This document shows, one piece after another, positions 11,211 through 22,799 of a stretch of 64,000 nt of DNA. This DNA comes from Antitrichia curtipendula. Its lineage: Eukaryota; Streptophyta; Bryopsida; Hypnales; Leucodontaceae. The translations under genes and the position numbers were made by a program. The DNA is taken from assembly GCA_951230915.1 (NCBI GenBank), contig OX579641.1, forward strand, positions 11,656,001 to 11,720,000, given 5' to 3'. The notes below the pieces were generated by a model that was not told the DNA's origin, did not search any database, and saw only the letters and a list, made by a program, of their open reading frames with translations. Position 1 is the first letter of the stretch. Each line of letters opens with the position of its first letter.

Positions 11211-11790
11211 CCCGGGGAAGACACTCCCTATGTTTTAGCAACCCACGTGCGGCGAAATATGTAATACATGTAATACATCTTAAAATTTAATTATTTAAAA
11301 AAAAAAAATTATGGAGAGATTTTACTACTTTAAAAGTTTATGTTTTGAATTATTGGTATTTTTTTATGCTAATAGTAATTAGTTATAAATTTTTTAAGAA
11401 AAAAGATACACTATAAAGCTGAAAATAACTTTCACACCCCTATATTATATAAGAAAAAAATTTGAAAAATGAATTTTTTTTTCTATAGAATTGCTTTCTA
11501 TTGAAAGTTTATTTTGGTTGAATATTGATGCAGTAGTCGTCTTCATGTGAGCTCTATAAATATTTTAGTTGGAAAACATGCAATTTTAGTTCATTTTTCA
11601 ACCCTTTCTAGACAATATATCTTATGTTATTTGAAATTGAAATTTTTGTCAATAGAAACCTTTAGTCATTGTTAAACAAAGCTCAAAATTTTAGGATGAA
11701 ATAATAGTTTATTCAAAAGTAAATAGGGGGTCAAAAAATCACTCCACCACACGTGGATACCCCAAATGTAGTGAGAGTGACCTCCCCGGG
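11211..11790. mobile_element. MITE with CCCGGGG termini and 8-bp target duplication
   Basis: 580 bp, bounded by CCCGGGGAAGACACTCCCTA and an inverted right end (GAGAGTGACCTCCCCGGG). Inverted similarity extends about 45 bp to CACGTG in both arms. A perfect 8-bp duplication AAATAAAT flanks it (11203-11210 and 11791-11798). An 8-bp duplication fits hAT-type transposition. Confidence 0.8.
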
Positions 11791-12894
11791 AAATAAATAT
11801 GATGATAGGATCTTATCTACCGTTGAACATTAAAATTCTACAAAGAGGGACGTATGTTAATATATGGTTTTTATTTATTTGATTGTGATTCTTTGATAAT
11901 AAATTAATCAATTAGGACAGTATTTATATATCTCTCCATCCATTATTTTGTATTTTGAAATACACTTGATAAATAATACACCAACAAGGGGGATCTTTGA
12001 GATTTGCATAAATCAAAAGGAAAAGTTTTAATTCAAATCTCTTCCCTCTAATTTTTTAGTTGTAGATGAAGGTGCTAAACTATTCATGAGTATGATGATG
12101 CTTGGAGAAAAGAGAAAATCAAATGGGGAAGTTATAACATATACTTCCCAAGGTAGACAAATTCCTACGTTCAGGGCAATTCTCGTCCATTTTTTAGATG
12201 TTTGGATGTTTGGATGTCCGAACTCAATGGACTTTACGTCTACATCGGATGGCCGCCATCATAAAATTATAACGGCCTGTGGCGGACGGGCAGGCGGTGA
12301 ACAACAGACGGCCATTTTTTGACATTTTTAAACACCCTCTTTAAAATTTGTCCATTACTTTTAGGTGGAATGTCCAAACCTCAAACGGATTTTTGAAGAT
12401 GAAACTTTGCTTGATTTCCAAATTATTGAAGGTTCAATTTTTTTTGAAAAAAAAATATTCTACTATGCTAAAATGAGGTCTGAAATTATACTTTGAACAC
12501 AATTCTTGCAACCACCGACCAAGGTTGTTTTGTCGGACATGTCTCAGGGTATAGGTGACGTGTTGGACGTTTGACGTTGCATGTCATGTAGGACAAGTGT
12601 TTAACAAATCGAGATAAGGCGTCGCGTAGAAAACTAGGGTTTCACCTTTTTAAACTCCGGGTTGCCCGAATTTGTCCTACGTGGCTGGTTGTCAAGAGTG
12701 ACGTGGAAAGAAAGAACCATGTCATCAAGAGCGACTTTGGGTCGAGGTGCATGCGAGTTTGAATAGGGCGACTGCGGGTATGAAGATGAGGGCGACTTTG
12801 GGAAAAGGGGCAACCGCGCATCCAGGAGGGACGCAAAACCATTGAAAACCAAAAAAAGGCAATTGCGGGTGGGGCAATCACGCGTCCAGGAGGA

Positions 12895-13110
12895 GGGAAA
12901 TTCAACGTTTGAAAATCCCGCTTTCAAGACCAAGGGCAACCGCGGGTGGGGCAATCGCGAGTCTAGGTGAAGGGAAATTGAAGGCTTTAAAATCCTACGT
13001 TTAAGAACAGGGTGACCGCGGGTGGGGCGACGACGGGGTCCAGGCGGAGGGAAATAAAGGCTTAAAAATCCCGCTTTTAAGAATAGGGCGACCACGGGTC
13101 TAGGACAGGG
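12895..13110. repeat. 77-bp tandem repeat, about 2.8 copies
   Basis: Units begin with GGGAAAT at 12895, 12972 and 13049, exactly 77 bp apart, and each carries ACCGCGGGTGGGGC-like sequence. It lies in the left arm of the hAT-like element. The long minus-strand frame here (about 150 codons) reflects this repeat and is not a gene. Confidence 0.85.
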
Positions 13111-13424
13111 AGAAGAACAATCGTTTTAAATCTAGGCATTGTGTTGATGGTGGAATGCATTGTAGGATTTAGGGTTTAGGATTTGGGCCTGAAATTGGTG
13201 AGTATATAACATGCAAAAACAAGATTAATTTCCACCTTCTCAAAATCTTTGCTATTTCTTTTTAGATGTATTTAGGGCTCATAGCGAAGACAACTAAATG
13301 GTACAAAGTCAAGCTTACTAGTGCATTTCCTTGTACAAAATCCTCTAAAAAGGAAAACTATAATCAATCATTTTTTGAATCAAATTATTTTACAATCTTT
13401 AAACTACCTTTTCAAAAGAATTAA

Positions 13425-14291
13425 CCCCTAAACGTCCAAACTGCCTTTTTTGGCAGCATAGCGATTTTGGGCAGCTCATTGCGTATAGATTTTTTATTGT
13501 TTTTTGCTGAAATTTTCACACAATATGGAGACAAGGTTTATCTTTAAGGCCCAACAATTTTCATAACTTTTGATTTCATTGTTCAAAAGTTATTGCATAA
13601 TCTGTAATTTTCAATGCTTGACAGGCAGCCCAAAAAAAATCTAAAAAATCTAAAAAAAAACTTTTTTCAAAAATAAAAATTTGAAATTGAGGTGCTCTAG
13701 TTTGCGGGTAGTTATGGATTCCCTACTCAAAAATAAACTTTGGAGTCCTTAATTTAACTCAATTTTTAATCTTTTTTGAAAAAAAAAGAAGCATATAATG
13801 TAAATTGTTTATTACTATATTACCACCGTTGGGATTAGAATTTTTCTAAACATTAATTATTAAATTCTTAACAATTTAGTGTTTTGAATCATTCTCTACT
13901 TCTTTCTACTTGCTATACTTTTTCTATATGTTGTACAATTCCAAATGATCTAAAATTTTTTAAGCATGTAGCCAGCTTGCCTTGAAGAATGAATCCAATG
14001 AAGCACAATCATTTTGGAAATTTTTTCATACAAATGTGACTTTGTGAAGTGCAGCTGCCCGTATTTTTACAGGGCTAAAAAAATGAGTTTTGTCACTTCA
14101 AACGTTAAAATCTTGCAATCTACACGGTGAAAAATTCTGAAATTTTTTCCACATATTTCCAAACTAGTTTACTACAAGATCCTTTGGTTACTTGGTCCAA
14201 GAATGTTTTTTTATCTAAAATTTGGTGCTTGTATCAGAAATGGCAGTTTTGGACTGTTTTTGGTGAAAACATAGTCTCCGACGTTTAGGGG
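13425..14291. mobile_element. TTAA-flanked element, copy 2
   Basis: 867 bp, from TTAA|CCCCTAAACGTCC (TTAA 13421-13424) to GACGTTTAGGGG|TTAA (14292-14295). The termini are perfect inverted repeats over CCCCTAAACGTC. Its right two-thirds matches copies at 33,840 and 62,578 at high similarity over hundreds of bases. It is nested inside the hAT-like element, so it is younger. No coding capacity seen. Confidence 0.75.
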
Positions 14292-15529
14292 TTAAAAAAA
14301 AATATATACTACTAGAACGAACAACTTGGTAAGATTTCATATAATAACAAAGTATTGTAGAAACAATTGCTAGGTGCTTCGTGAATTTGGGAGCTAATGG
14401 ATGGAGGCTTAGGAAAACCCTCACTTATTCAATGGATTTTATTTTGCCTCCACCAATCATCTTAGTCCTAAACCATTATTGAAACATATTTGAATGTGAA
14501 AGCTATTGGAATGTATAGAATGGAAGTTTCTATGACTTTCAATGGTTTTAAAAGTATATAATGATGCTTCCCAAATCCCAAGTGAAATTGAGAAATGTTG
14601 TATGATAAAGTAGATACATACGTAGATGATAATTAAAAATATTTTGAAGTAATGTGGACCCTTAGAAGTTATGTAAAATCTTATCGAGTTATTATTCTTA
14701 GCACTAAATATTTTTTAAAGATTATTTTTCAAGTGTACTTTACCTCCTACAGTCCAAGGCTTTTCTACCATCAAAAACCACTCAAAACTGCCATTTCTAT
14801 TGGAAAAAACTTGAAGAATTATTTTTTTACATACCTAATTGTAGGCTTTAATACTAATCAATGTAAGAATGCATGAAAAAATGCACAAAATTTGGACTGC
14901 GTAGATTGCAAGATAGTTGCATTTAAAGTGAAGAAAACAAGTTTTTTTACACCTTGATCAACTAGATTTTGGGGCTTCCCAATCTTCTTACCTTAAAATC
15001 TTTGCACTACTCATTTTGATTTTCTAATGCTTTAAGTTGAATAATTGAGTTGAGAATCTAGGAAAGAATTCAAGAAAAAAACATTTAATTTTCACTCATT
15101 AAAAATGTGTTAAGTACTAGAAGAATCAAGATTGAAGGAATAGCTAAATTGTTAATAGCTCTAAGGTGAAATTGAAATACAATAATCCCAACAATGGATT
15201 TTTCTAAAAAGCGAACTTAACCTAACATAACAAATTGTTCTTGAAAAATCCTAAAAATTGCATTAAGAAATGGATTCTACAATTATTTTTTTAAGAAAAT
15301 GCTTAAACTGCTTAAAATTAAGATTGTCCATAACTTTCTCAATACTAGTCCAAATAGAATGAATCAAAGCTTCAGATGTGTGCAAGAATATAATCTCCAA
15401 GAAAAAAATATAAAATATTCTATTTTATGTGATTCTAAATAAATGTTTTGTACAAGGATGTGCATTGCTAATCTTGACATAGAAATGTTGGAATTTAATT
15501 AGTTTTTTTCATGTACGTATTCAACGATT
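14292..15529. other. Middle of the hAT-like element, no gene
   Basis: A segment at about 14,740-14,950 resembles 63,820-64,000 at the other end of the window (shared TAATTGTAGG and TTGCATTTRAAGTGAA). No coding frame recognised. Confidence 0.4.
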
Positions 15530-16191
15530 TCAAGCCTGAATCCTAAATCCTAAATCCTACAATGCATTCCACCATCAATACAATGCCTAGATTTGAAACG
15601 GTTGTTCTTCCCCCTGTCCTAGATCTGCAATCTCCCCACTTGTGATCGCCATGTTCTTAAAAGCGGGATTTTCAAACCTTCAATTTTCCTCCACCTAGAC
15701 CCGCGGTTGCCCCTTGTGGGAAAGGCAACCGCGATTGCAGGTGGGGCAATCGCGCCTCTAAGAAAAGTGACTGCGGCTGCGGGTGGGGCAATCATGCCTG
15801 TAGGAAAGGCGATCGCGGCTCTGGGAAAGGCGACTTTGGGTACTTCTAGGTGATCGCGGGTTTTTCTTCCTACTTAATCCGTGGTCGCCTTTCTTGTTTA
15901 TGGAGGCGCGGTTGCCCCTTACCACGGTCTCGCACCTGAGGTCGTCCCTTTCCGCTATCGTCCCTATCTATAGTTGCCCTGTACCAACAGTCATCCATCT
16001 ACGTCAAACTCGCATGCACCCGTGAATGTGTCACGGGGCCGCCATATGGCATCCAGGTGGCCGGGTAGCAAAGGATTTTTTTGGAAAAAGTCAACGGTCA
16101 TTTTGACTTTGTTGAATGTCGCGGAGGCACTATTGAACGTCGAGTGACGTCGGGGACGTTGCGTGTCGCGATGTCCGGCAAGACAAACCTG

Positions 16192-17050
16192 TCGCCGACT
16201 GTTGACCCATCCACCCACCTGTCCGCCTCTACTAAAATATTGGATTCAAAAAAGTACAGATCCACTTCCCAAGATTGCTATTCAATGCTACAATCATCCA
16301 ATGTAACAATAATGTATGCAAAGAAAAGCTAATTCAAGTTATTCTTTCACACATTCAAATATGCACTCTAAATGCTATATTCTAAACCCTAAACCCCAAA
16401 CCCTCCTTTTTGCTACAGTTTTGTAAATTTCCTTTTTGGTGCAATTTGTAACAATTGGTAATTATTTTTGCTTAAGTTATGACAACTTTTGCAAAGATTT
16501 GAAAAATTCCTAGAGCAATAGAAGAAAGAGAAAAGATATGAAAAAAAGAAAAAAAGAGGAAAGAAATTTAAGAATTTTAAATTATTATAATGAGATTAAA
16601 TTGGGATTAAGCGTGTAGTACCTTTCCCATATCTATTCCTTATTATTTTTTATTCTTTACTCATATAGTTGGAATAAGTACCTACGAGATGCTTTGAAAT
16701 TTTTTCTGAAAGCACGTCATAATAAATATAAGTGGAGAATCATTAGTCCATGTCTTTCCCACCCACCCTCCCTCCCACTATGGCACTATCCTCATGAGTT
16801 ACAAAATGTATGATGAGGTGTCAGTTAAACAAGGATGATTATCACATGAACTGGCTTAGTGGCAAACAAATCAATCTCACGTAACTAATAAACCTATACT
16901 CCAAGACTCAAAATGAGAGGCTCAAGGTAGGTTGCTAGCATGCACCAACAAGTTTCCAAGGCCACCAGTACATACCCGGGGGTGTATCCAACCCAACCCG
17001 GGCTTAAATCACTACATGTAGCTCATGTCCAATGAAGAGTGGACCAAAAG
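16192..17050. other. Intergenic DNA with a short telomere-like run
   Basis: CTAAACCCTAAACCCCAAACC at about 16,383 resembles the plant telomere unit, but only about three units are present. Nothing else recognised. Confidence 0.5.
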
Positions 17051-17196
17051 TGAGCTCCAACGATCCCAGAACTGGCTAAATTTCGCTCAATTGCTAATAA
17101 ATTTGATATGTCCTCAGTGTAAATTTTTTTCAAAATCTTCCAAAAATGAACATTTGGCTAAAAACGCAAAACTAGTTCTGGGATCACTGTGAGCTC
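17051..17196. repeat. Short foldback / MITE-like repeat
   Basis: The ends TGAGCTCCAACGATCCCAGA and (minus strand) TGAGCTCACAGTGATCCCAG are inverted copies with small differences, about 146 bp apart. It may be a small MITE; no clear target duplication. Confidence 0.5.
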
Positions 17197-17442
17197 ACCT
17201 TGGGCAAACTAGCTCGCCTTTAGCCAAATGCAAGCCCGACTTCAATCAAGGCTAGACCATTGACTGGTTGGGCTTTATTTAGTCACATAGCTGGCCTTCC
17301 ATGCAAACAATCTGATCATGAGGCTTGGAGTTCAATTACTGCCCTCCAAATGCATTTACTTTCTACTTTTTGATCTGTGCATGCATATGGCTACGGCACA
17401 AGTTTTGGTTTTCCTAATCTGTAAACTTTTCTTCATGCTCTA

Positions 17443-17956
17443 AGGTAAACCAGCCTATGACAGGCCAACTGTCTAATGCATACATCTACATAACCCCCCC
17501 ATTACAGTCCATTTCAGATTTTTGCTTCTACAGTTTAATTAGGTTGGTTAGTGGCCCACATTAGTGCATTAGGTGATTGTGATAGAATTAGTAATGACTG
17601 TCATAGGACACTTACACATTGTGAGTGTAAACTCATCATAAATAGGGTTTTTTTTTATTCCTTTGTGTGATGGCCACATTAAAAATTCTTGTGGTTGTGT
17701 TAGGAAATCTGAACACTGTATTAGGTGGTAAGATGACCATCATGAAGACATATTTTATTGATTTCAGATAGTCTACAGACTGTTTTGGAAAAATACTTAA
17801 AAAATTCATAACAAATTCCTACTTTGTCCAAAAACTAAAATTTTAACTGCTTCTTTCATTTCTCAAAGTTGTCTCTGCTAGAAAAAAATCTGATTTTATT
17901 TTGCTAATGGCAACATACCAAATCAGTCATTCTGCCTGTCATAGGCTGGTTTACCT
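17443..17956. mobile_element. MITE with 23-bp perfect terminal inverted repeats and TA duplication
   Basis: 514 bp, starting AGGTAAACCAGCCTATGACA and ending with its exact inverse (TGTCATAGGCTGGTTTACCT). TA is duplicated at 17441-17442 and 17957-17958. The TA target suggests Tc1/mariner-related mobilisation, although the termini are not Stowaway-like. No coding content. Confidence 0.8.
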
Positions 17957-18609
17957 TATATTGATTATTTCATATGTTCATGTGTAATTTCAAGCTATAT
18001 TTGGTTGTTTATTAATGGTGAGTTGCAATAACAAGCAGATGTGGACTCTAGGCACCTTGTCTATAACTTAGTAATGTGGTTTTATGTTTGGTTTGTTATG
18101 GGGACAAGTGAGGTCCACAACCTCTATGAATATTCTCTTAGTATGGCTAATTCTAAGACTATGAAGACCAACCATTTGGGGCTAATTTTCATGATATCTG
18201 TTGTGCATGAATTCTACTTTCATTTTTTTGAGCAATGATAATTTAGAGTGAGTAGTACTAATAGTATCTGTTAATATTAGCCACTTACTAGTTAAAGATA
18301 TCTATAGCAAAAAACATTTATTACATGTGAAAGTACTTTATAGCATTTGTGTGTAAGACATACTGACAATATGAGAATTTTTTTTATCCATAATGCTTGG
18401 AATTGCAATCTCTCTGTCTATTAATGTTTGTAAAGCTTTGTTAGGAAAAGCCTTGTTGAGAGGATGTCCCACCTACCTTCCTGGGTCACCTAAAAACCTT
18501 CCATCTATGGGGTTTGGAGAGACCCCCTTTTCCTAATGTTTTTTTTTTATCATTACATACTAATTGTTCGCATTCTCATTGTGTCTAGAATTCCAAAGCG
18601 GTATCAACT
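17957..18609. other. Intergenic DNA, nothing recognised
   Basis: AT-rich sequence without repeats or convincing frames. Confidence 0.4.
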
Positions 18610-19890
18610 TGGCACCCTAACCTCGCAGCTTGTGGATATTGGGACCCTTTTCTTTCTCCGATCCCTACAGTGCAAGCTATGCTGACAGCCATGAGCTTGC
18701 CTGAGATTCACAGCAATGATCTAGAGACCTTGGATAAGAATGAGATTTCAAAAAATAGTGAAGTACTATTATTATTGAGCATCCTAGACATGGGACAATG
18801 GATGTGGATTTTTGAAATTGCCAATACAGACAACCCTATGGCCATGCAGCGTTTGCGTGATTTTCAAATGAATCTTCGTGACATTGCTTGCCGTGACTCT
18901 AATAAATACAAGAAGGCTAGGGGCCAGAATATTGTTATTGAGTTGTATTTTAAGCAGTCAAATCCTCAAACCCCAGACAAAATGCTACAGCAGAATCGGA
19001 AGGTATCTAGATTGTCTGCAGCCTTGACAAAATCAGTGAAAATGGCTTGGGCCTTGCCCACCCTTTCTTATATAATCTTGGCTTAGATGAAGCACACAAA
19101 GTAGCTATTGAAGACGTATACAAAGACTTTCTTGCATCTTAGACTGAACGAGAACAAGCCTCTCTGCCCAATAGCACAAAGAGTTTGTTGATCCCTTTTA
19201 TGCCACCAAGAGCAATTGAGGACCTTGTGACAACTTGTGGCCACCGTCTCTAGACAATCGGCAACATCAATTTGTTAGCTCCTATCCCACCACATGTTTG
19301 GTGAATTTGGGCTGGATTGAAGGCGGAAGAACTCAGAATGTGTACAAAGATAGCAAATCTTTCAAGGAATGCACGACCTTGCCCAACCATTTAGCTTGTC
19401 TATGTATGATCATTGCAACTGCAAAATACACACTCTTAAAATTCAAATTAAACAAGATTTATCTACCAGTCGGGATAGAAAAGAGAAGTATTTTATTGAG
19501 GTTTGGAATTCGATGCGTCCATACATGCGTTGTCACTATAATCCATGAGCCACACAGGGATGCCAAGGTATGAGCATGTAGTGGGATCATGCAATGTGGT
19601 TCATGATCAATAACTTGGACCAATTTTTCACTGATGATTCACATCCAACATTGGTTTCCAAGTTTGCAACCTTTTGTGTATGGATAGCTGGAATTAGACA
19701 AATTGACACCAAAAGCCATTTAGTATTTCTTCAAAGTCGTGAGTGGATGACTAAAGTGGCTGTGCTTTTTGCAGCTACTCCAAATGCTACATTACTTACA
19801 TGATATCCTGAATTACCTAGATTTTGCAAAGTTGAGAGGATGCTGAAATTGGTCAGCTTCACGTTGGCAAACCTTGTCACTCCAAGCCCT
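18610..19890 (+). pseudogene. Decayed coding region of unknown family
   Basis: An open frame at 18,670-19,086 (138 codons) is followed in another frame by coherent-looking peptide (GLAHPFLYNLGLDEAHKVAI at about 19,048-19,107) and then by further pieces to about 19,800. These are separated by stops and shifts. GC content and codon texture are higher than in the flanks, so it looks like a broken gene, perhaps part of a transposable element. I do not recognise a domain. Confidence 0.35.
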
Positions 19891-20669
19891 ACTACTGCAA
19901 ACAAATGAACAAGGATCAATGTTAATACTCAACCTTTCGACACCACAATCAGCTCCGCCTCAACAACAACTTGGTTGGCAGGGGCACGGTGGTTATTACG
20001 ACAATCGAGGACGGTGTGATCCGGCTTCAATATTGCGGCCTAGTCCACGTCTAAATCACGGAGCTATAACCTCTCTAGTTACTCCAAATATAACAATCAG
20101 TGGTGTGCCTGGCAATGTAGGACCTCGACACAATCGACATACCTTCTATCCTATCAAGGGCTGCATTCTTAGTTTTGAGATCAACCCGTAGATCTGAGTT
20201 CATATTTTTTAGCTTGTTGGAATTTTTGACTTAGCAATAGTATTTATGCCAATTCTAACAGTGCTAACTATGTGGTATCAGAAAGTATTAGAACACTTAT
20301 AGTTGACCAATTAGGACGATGTATCTTGTCTAAGGCCGATTGACAAAAGAGCGTTGGATTCATTGTCCTCACTTATCAATCAAGAGTCCTAGAGTAGATG
20401 AATATTCAGAAACTTTTTATACAAATATTGGTAGCATTTAACTTTGCTTATCTTGTAGAGATTGTTCAAGAAATCGTCATTGCTTGGCAATACCATGAAA
20501 ATGTTGTCACTATGATTTATAAACTAGCAAGGGTTTTTTAATTGTTTTCTTTTTTGGACCTGCTTGACATGAATAATGCATGCATATGTTTGAACGTTAA
20601 AAGGTTGCACCCGTTTTGGGACCCTCCAACTGCAAATGAACTCTCACGGTATGCCCTTGCGAGTATACA
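19891..20669. other. Intergenic DNA, nothing recognised
   Basis: A short plus-strand frame at 19,874-20,191 has no recognisable domain. It may belong to the decayed region on its left. Confidence 0.35.
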
Positions 20670-21540
20670 CGTTTTCGTCCAAATCAGATGCATGATATAC
20701 TATTGGAAAGCTCTCGACAATACCTTTCTAATTATATATTATGAGGCACACAAAAGCAGACAAACAAGTGGATGGCTAGACAAATAGACAAGTTGTCGTC
20801 AGTTAGACAGACAGATTGGTCAGTCGAAGCAGACGGTTCGGTCAGTTGAATTGGACAGGGCAGACGGGTACTCGATCGAGGCGGATGGATCAATTGGGTA
20901 GATGGGAAATCAAGAGGATCAAACGGGGCGGACGGATAGTTGATCGAGGCGGATGGATTCGGCAAGTAGATCCCAATCTTCATAGCAATCTCACTGTTGG
21001 AATTTTTGTCCAAATCGGACGCATAGTATACCATTAGAAAGCTCTTAACATTATATTTCCAGTGATATATTATGAGGCACACAAAAGCGGACGGATGGGT
21101 TGTCGGTCAAGAAGGGCAGACGGGGTAGATGGTCAGTTGGTCGGGACAGACAAACTCAACAAGCCGACCCCAATCTTCAAAGTGATCCCATTGTTGGAGT
21201 TTTTGTCCAAATCAGATGCATGATATACCATTGAAAAGCTCTTAACAATACTTTTCTAATGATATATTATGAGGCATACAAAAGTAGACGGATGGGTTGG
21301 ACTGATTTGTCAGTTGGAATAGACGGATTGGATGGTTGGGGCGAACAAATAGTTGGGCAAATGGATGGTTTGGTCGGTTGGATCAGACAGGGCGGGCAAA
21401 TTAGATGGGACAAATGGGCAATTGGGCGGGGTGGACAGATTGATTGGGTGGAGCAGATGGAGTAGACATGTAGTCGATCAAAGTAGACAGATCGATCGGG
21501 CAAAACTAGTGGGTCGGGCGGAGGCTGGAGACACGCTCAA
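20670..21540. repeat. Complex tandem array with purine-rich spacers
   Basis: A conserved block of about 90 bp (TTTTTGTCCAAATCAGATGC ... TATATTATGAGGCACACAAA) occurs at about 20,673, 21,001 and 21,199. The spacers are strongly G/A-rich on the plus strand (repeated GACGGAT, GGTCGGG, GGGCAGACGG). Spacing is irregular (about 328 and 198 bp). The frames on both strands are by-products. Confidence 0.8.
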
Positions 21541-21698
21541 TTTATCGTCTTTTGATAAATTTTGAGACACTGAATGTCACGAGACGTCCTAGGGGTAGCA
21601 AACATTGGACGTTGGGCTTCTGAACAACCCTGATACCTCCATTCATTATTTTGTATTTTAAAATACACTTTATATATAATATACAGTTAGGGTGTTAA
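21541..21698. other. Remnant right end of a CAGGGTTG hAT-like element
   Basis: GTCACGAGACGTCC...GGACGTTGGGCTT...CAACCCTG (ending about 21,634) matches the right ends at 31,541 and 16,191. No left partner located. Confidence 0.45.
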
Positions 21699-22450
21699 CC
21701 TCTAAAGTCTCATTTGTCTTTGTAGGGTGAGAAATTGATATTGGGCAACTTCATATAAGGCTAATTTTTTTATGAAGCTTTTGAAGCTTTGGCATGAGAT
21801 AGAAAAATTTATTATTTTTATGGAAGTGGCATTTTATTTTAATTGATGGCAAAGAGCAAGAATTATACTAGAATAAACTTAGATGTGGATTAGGCAAACA
21901 AAAATAAATTGACAGAACTTGAAATAAAAATTTTGAATTTTTTTTCTCATAGATTGGATTTTCTTCTTCTTGGAATGCTTTTTTTTTTATTTCATTCATA
22001 TTGATGATGTGTAGGTTATGGAGCATCTTGCTTTGCAAACAATCATAATATCATATTGAAAAAATTAGGCATAGGATTTGTTTTGAAGCTCAAGGTTCAA
22101 ATTTTTTCAAAATAAACAATTCTACAAAATTAACTTTGATTCACCATTGAGATTAGTGGTTTGAAGAGCTATTAATGATATAGTTTTTTCCTCTATGATG
22201 TACCTTCTTCTACTTAACAATTTTTTAAAGAATGAAAATCAAATATTTTTCAAATCAGTATTTTTTTATATTTTCAAATCAATTTTGAATGATGAAATTT
22301 TTTAATTCAAGATCTATGGTGTTGATGCGGTATCTGCAATGATCCAAAGTAGATCATTTAAGATACTTTGGCTGCATAGATTGCATGATAATTGCATTCA
22401 AAGTGAAGAAATCATGATTTTTGGCACAATGGCAAAGTAGTTCAAGAGAC
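21699..22450. mobile_element. TTAA-flanked element, left end only
   Basis: TTAA|CCTCTAAAGTCTCATTTGTC (TTAA 21695-21698) matches the left end of copy 1 at 2,966. The right end is unclear, so the 3' limit given is approximate. Confidence 0.4.
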
Positions 22451-22489
22451 TTTAAAATGGTGGTTTTGAATGTTTTTTTAGACAATTGC

Positions 22490-22700
22490 AACAAAAAGGT
22501 TGCCCCTAGATGAGAGATTGTTCTTAGACCCGAGGTCGCCACTAGAATAGAGGTCATCCCTTGACCTGCAATCGTCTCATCACTTATAGTTGCTTTGGCC
22601 TTAGAACTCGCGGTCGCTTTGAAATTTGGACCCGTAGTCGCCTAAGGCAAAAGCGCAAGCGCCTAAACCCATAGTCGACTAAGCTAACATGGTTTTGGCT
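22490..22700. repeat. Fragment of the GC-rich subterminal repeat of the hAT-like family
   Basis: Several CCCG(A/C)GGTCGCC-like motifs, as in the arms at 12.6-13.1, 15.6-16.0 and 30.9-31.4 kb. The ends of the source element are not seen. Confidence 0.5.
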
Positions 22701-22799
22701 TTCCACATGACTACATGAGTAAAAAGAGGCCACCACATTAAGGCTTTTTCTTTTGGCCGCAAGGCACCAGTTTGCACAAAAAAATCCCTTTGGCAAATT

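Larger units (their letters stand above)
9635..12510. mobile_element. Putative DNA transposon with about 175-bp terminal inverted repeats
   Basis: The left end (TGCAGGAATTGTGCTCAAA, 9635 to about 9808) matches the inverted right end (TGCAAGAATTGTGTTCAAA on the minus strand, about 12,338-12,510) at roughly 80 percent by eye over about 175 bp. Long TIRs and lack of a gene suggest a non-autonomous Mutator-like or foldback-type element. I see no clear target duplication. Nested inside are a perfect palindrome and an 8-bp-TSD MITE. Confidence 0.6.
12520..16191. mobile_element. hAT-like non-autonomous element with long inverted subterminal arms
   Basis: The ends CAAGGTTGTTTTGTCGGACAT (left) and the inverted CAGGTTTGTCTTGCCGGACAT (right) match the CAGGGTTGTC family at 30,718. 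The flanking 8-mers CCACCGAC and TCGCCGAC agree at 6 of 8 positions, a plausible decayed hAT duplication. The arms 12,520-13,190 and 15,530-16,191 are inverted copies of each other, rich in GCGACCGCGGGT-like motifs. A TTAA-flanked element (13,425-14,291) lies between the arms. No transposase remains. Confidence 0.6.

Noticed and set aside
12511..12520. Target duplication for the 9,635-12,510 element
   Set aside because: The bases flanking the two TIRs do not match, and the right flank is also the duplication candidate of the neighbouring hAT-like element.
12634..13095. 153-codon minus-strand open frame
   Set aside because: Covers the 77-bp tandem repeat of the hAT-like element arm; the peptide repeats with the DNA unit.
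16381..16406. Interstitial telomere
   Set aside because: Only about three degenerate telomere-like units; too short to claim a fusion or healed end.
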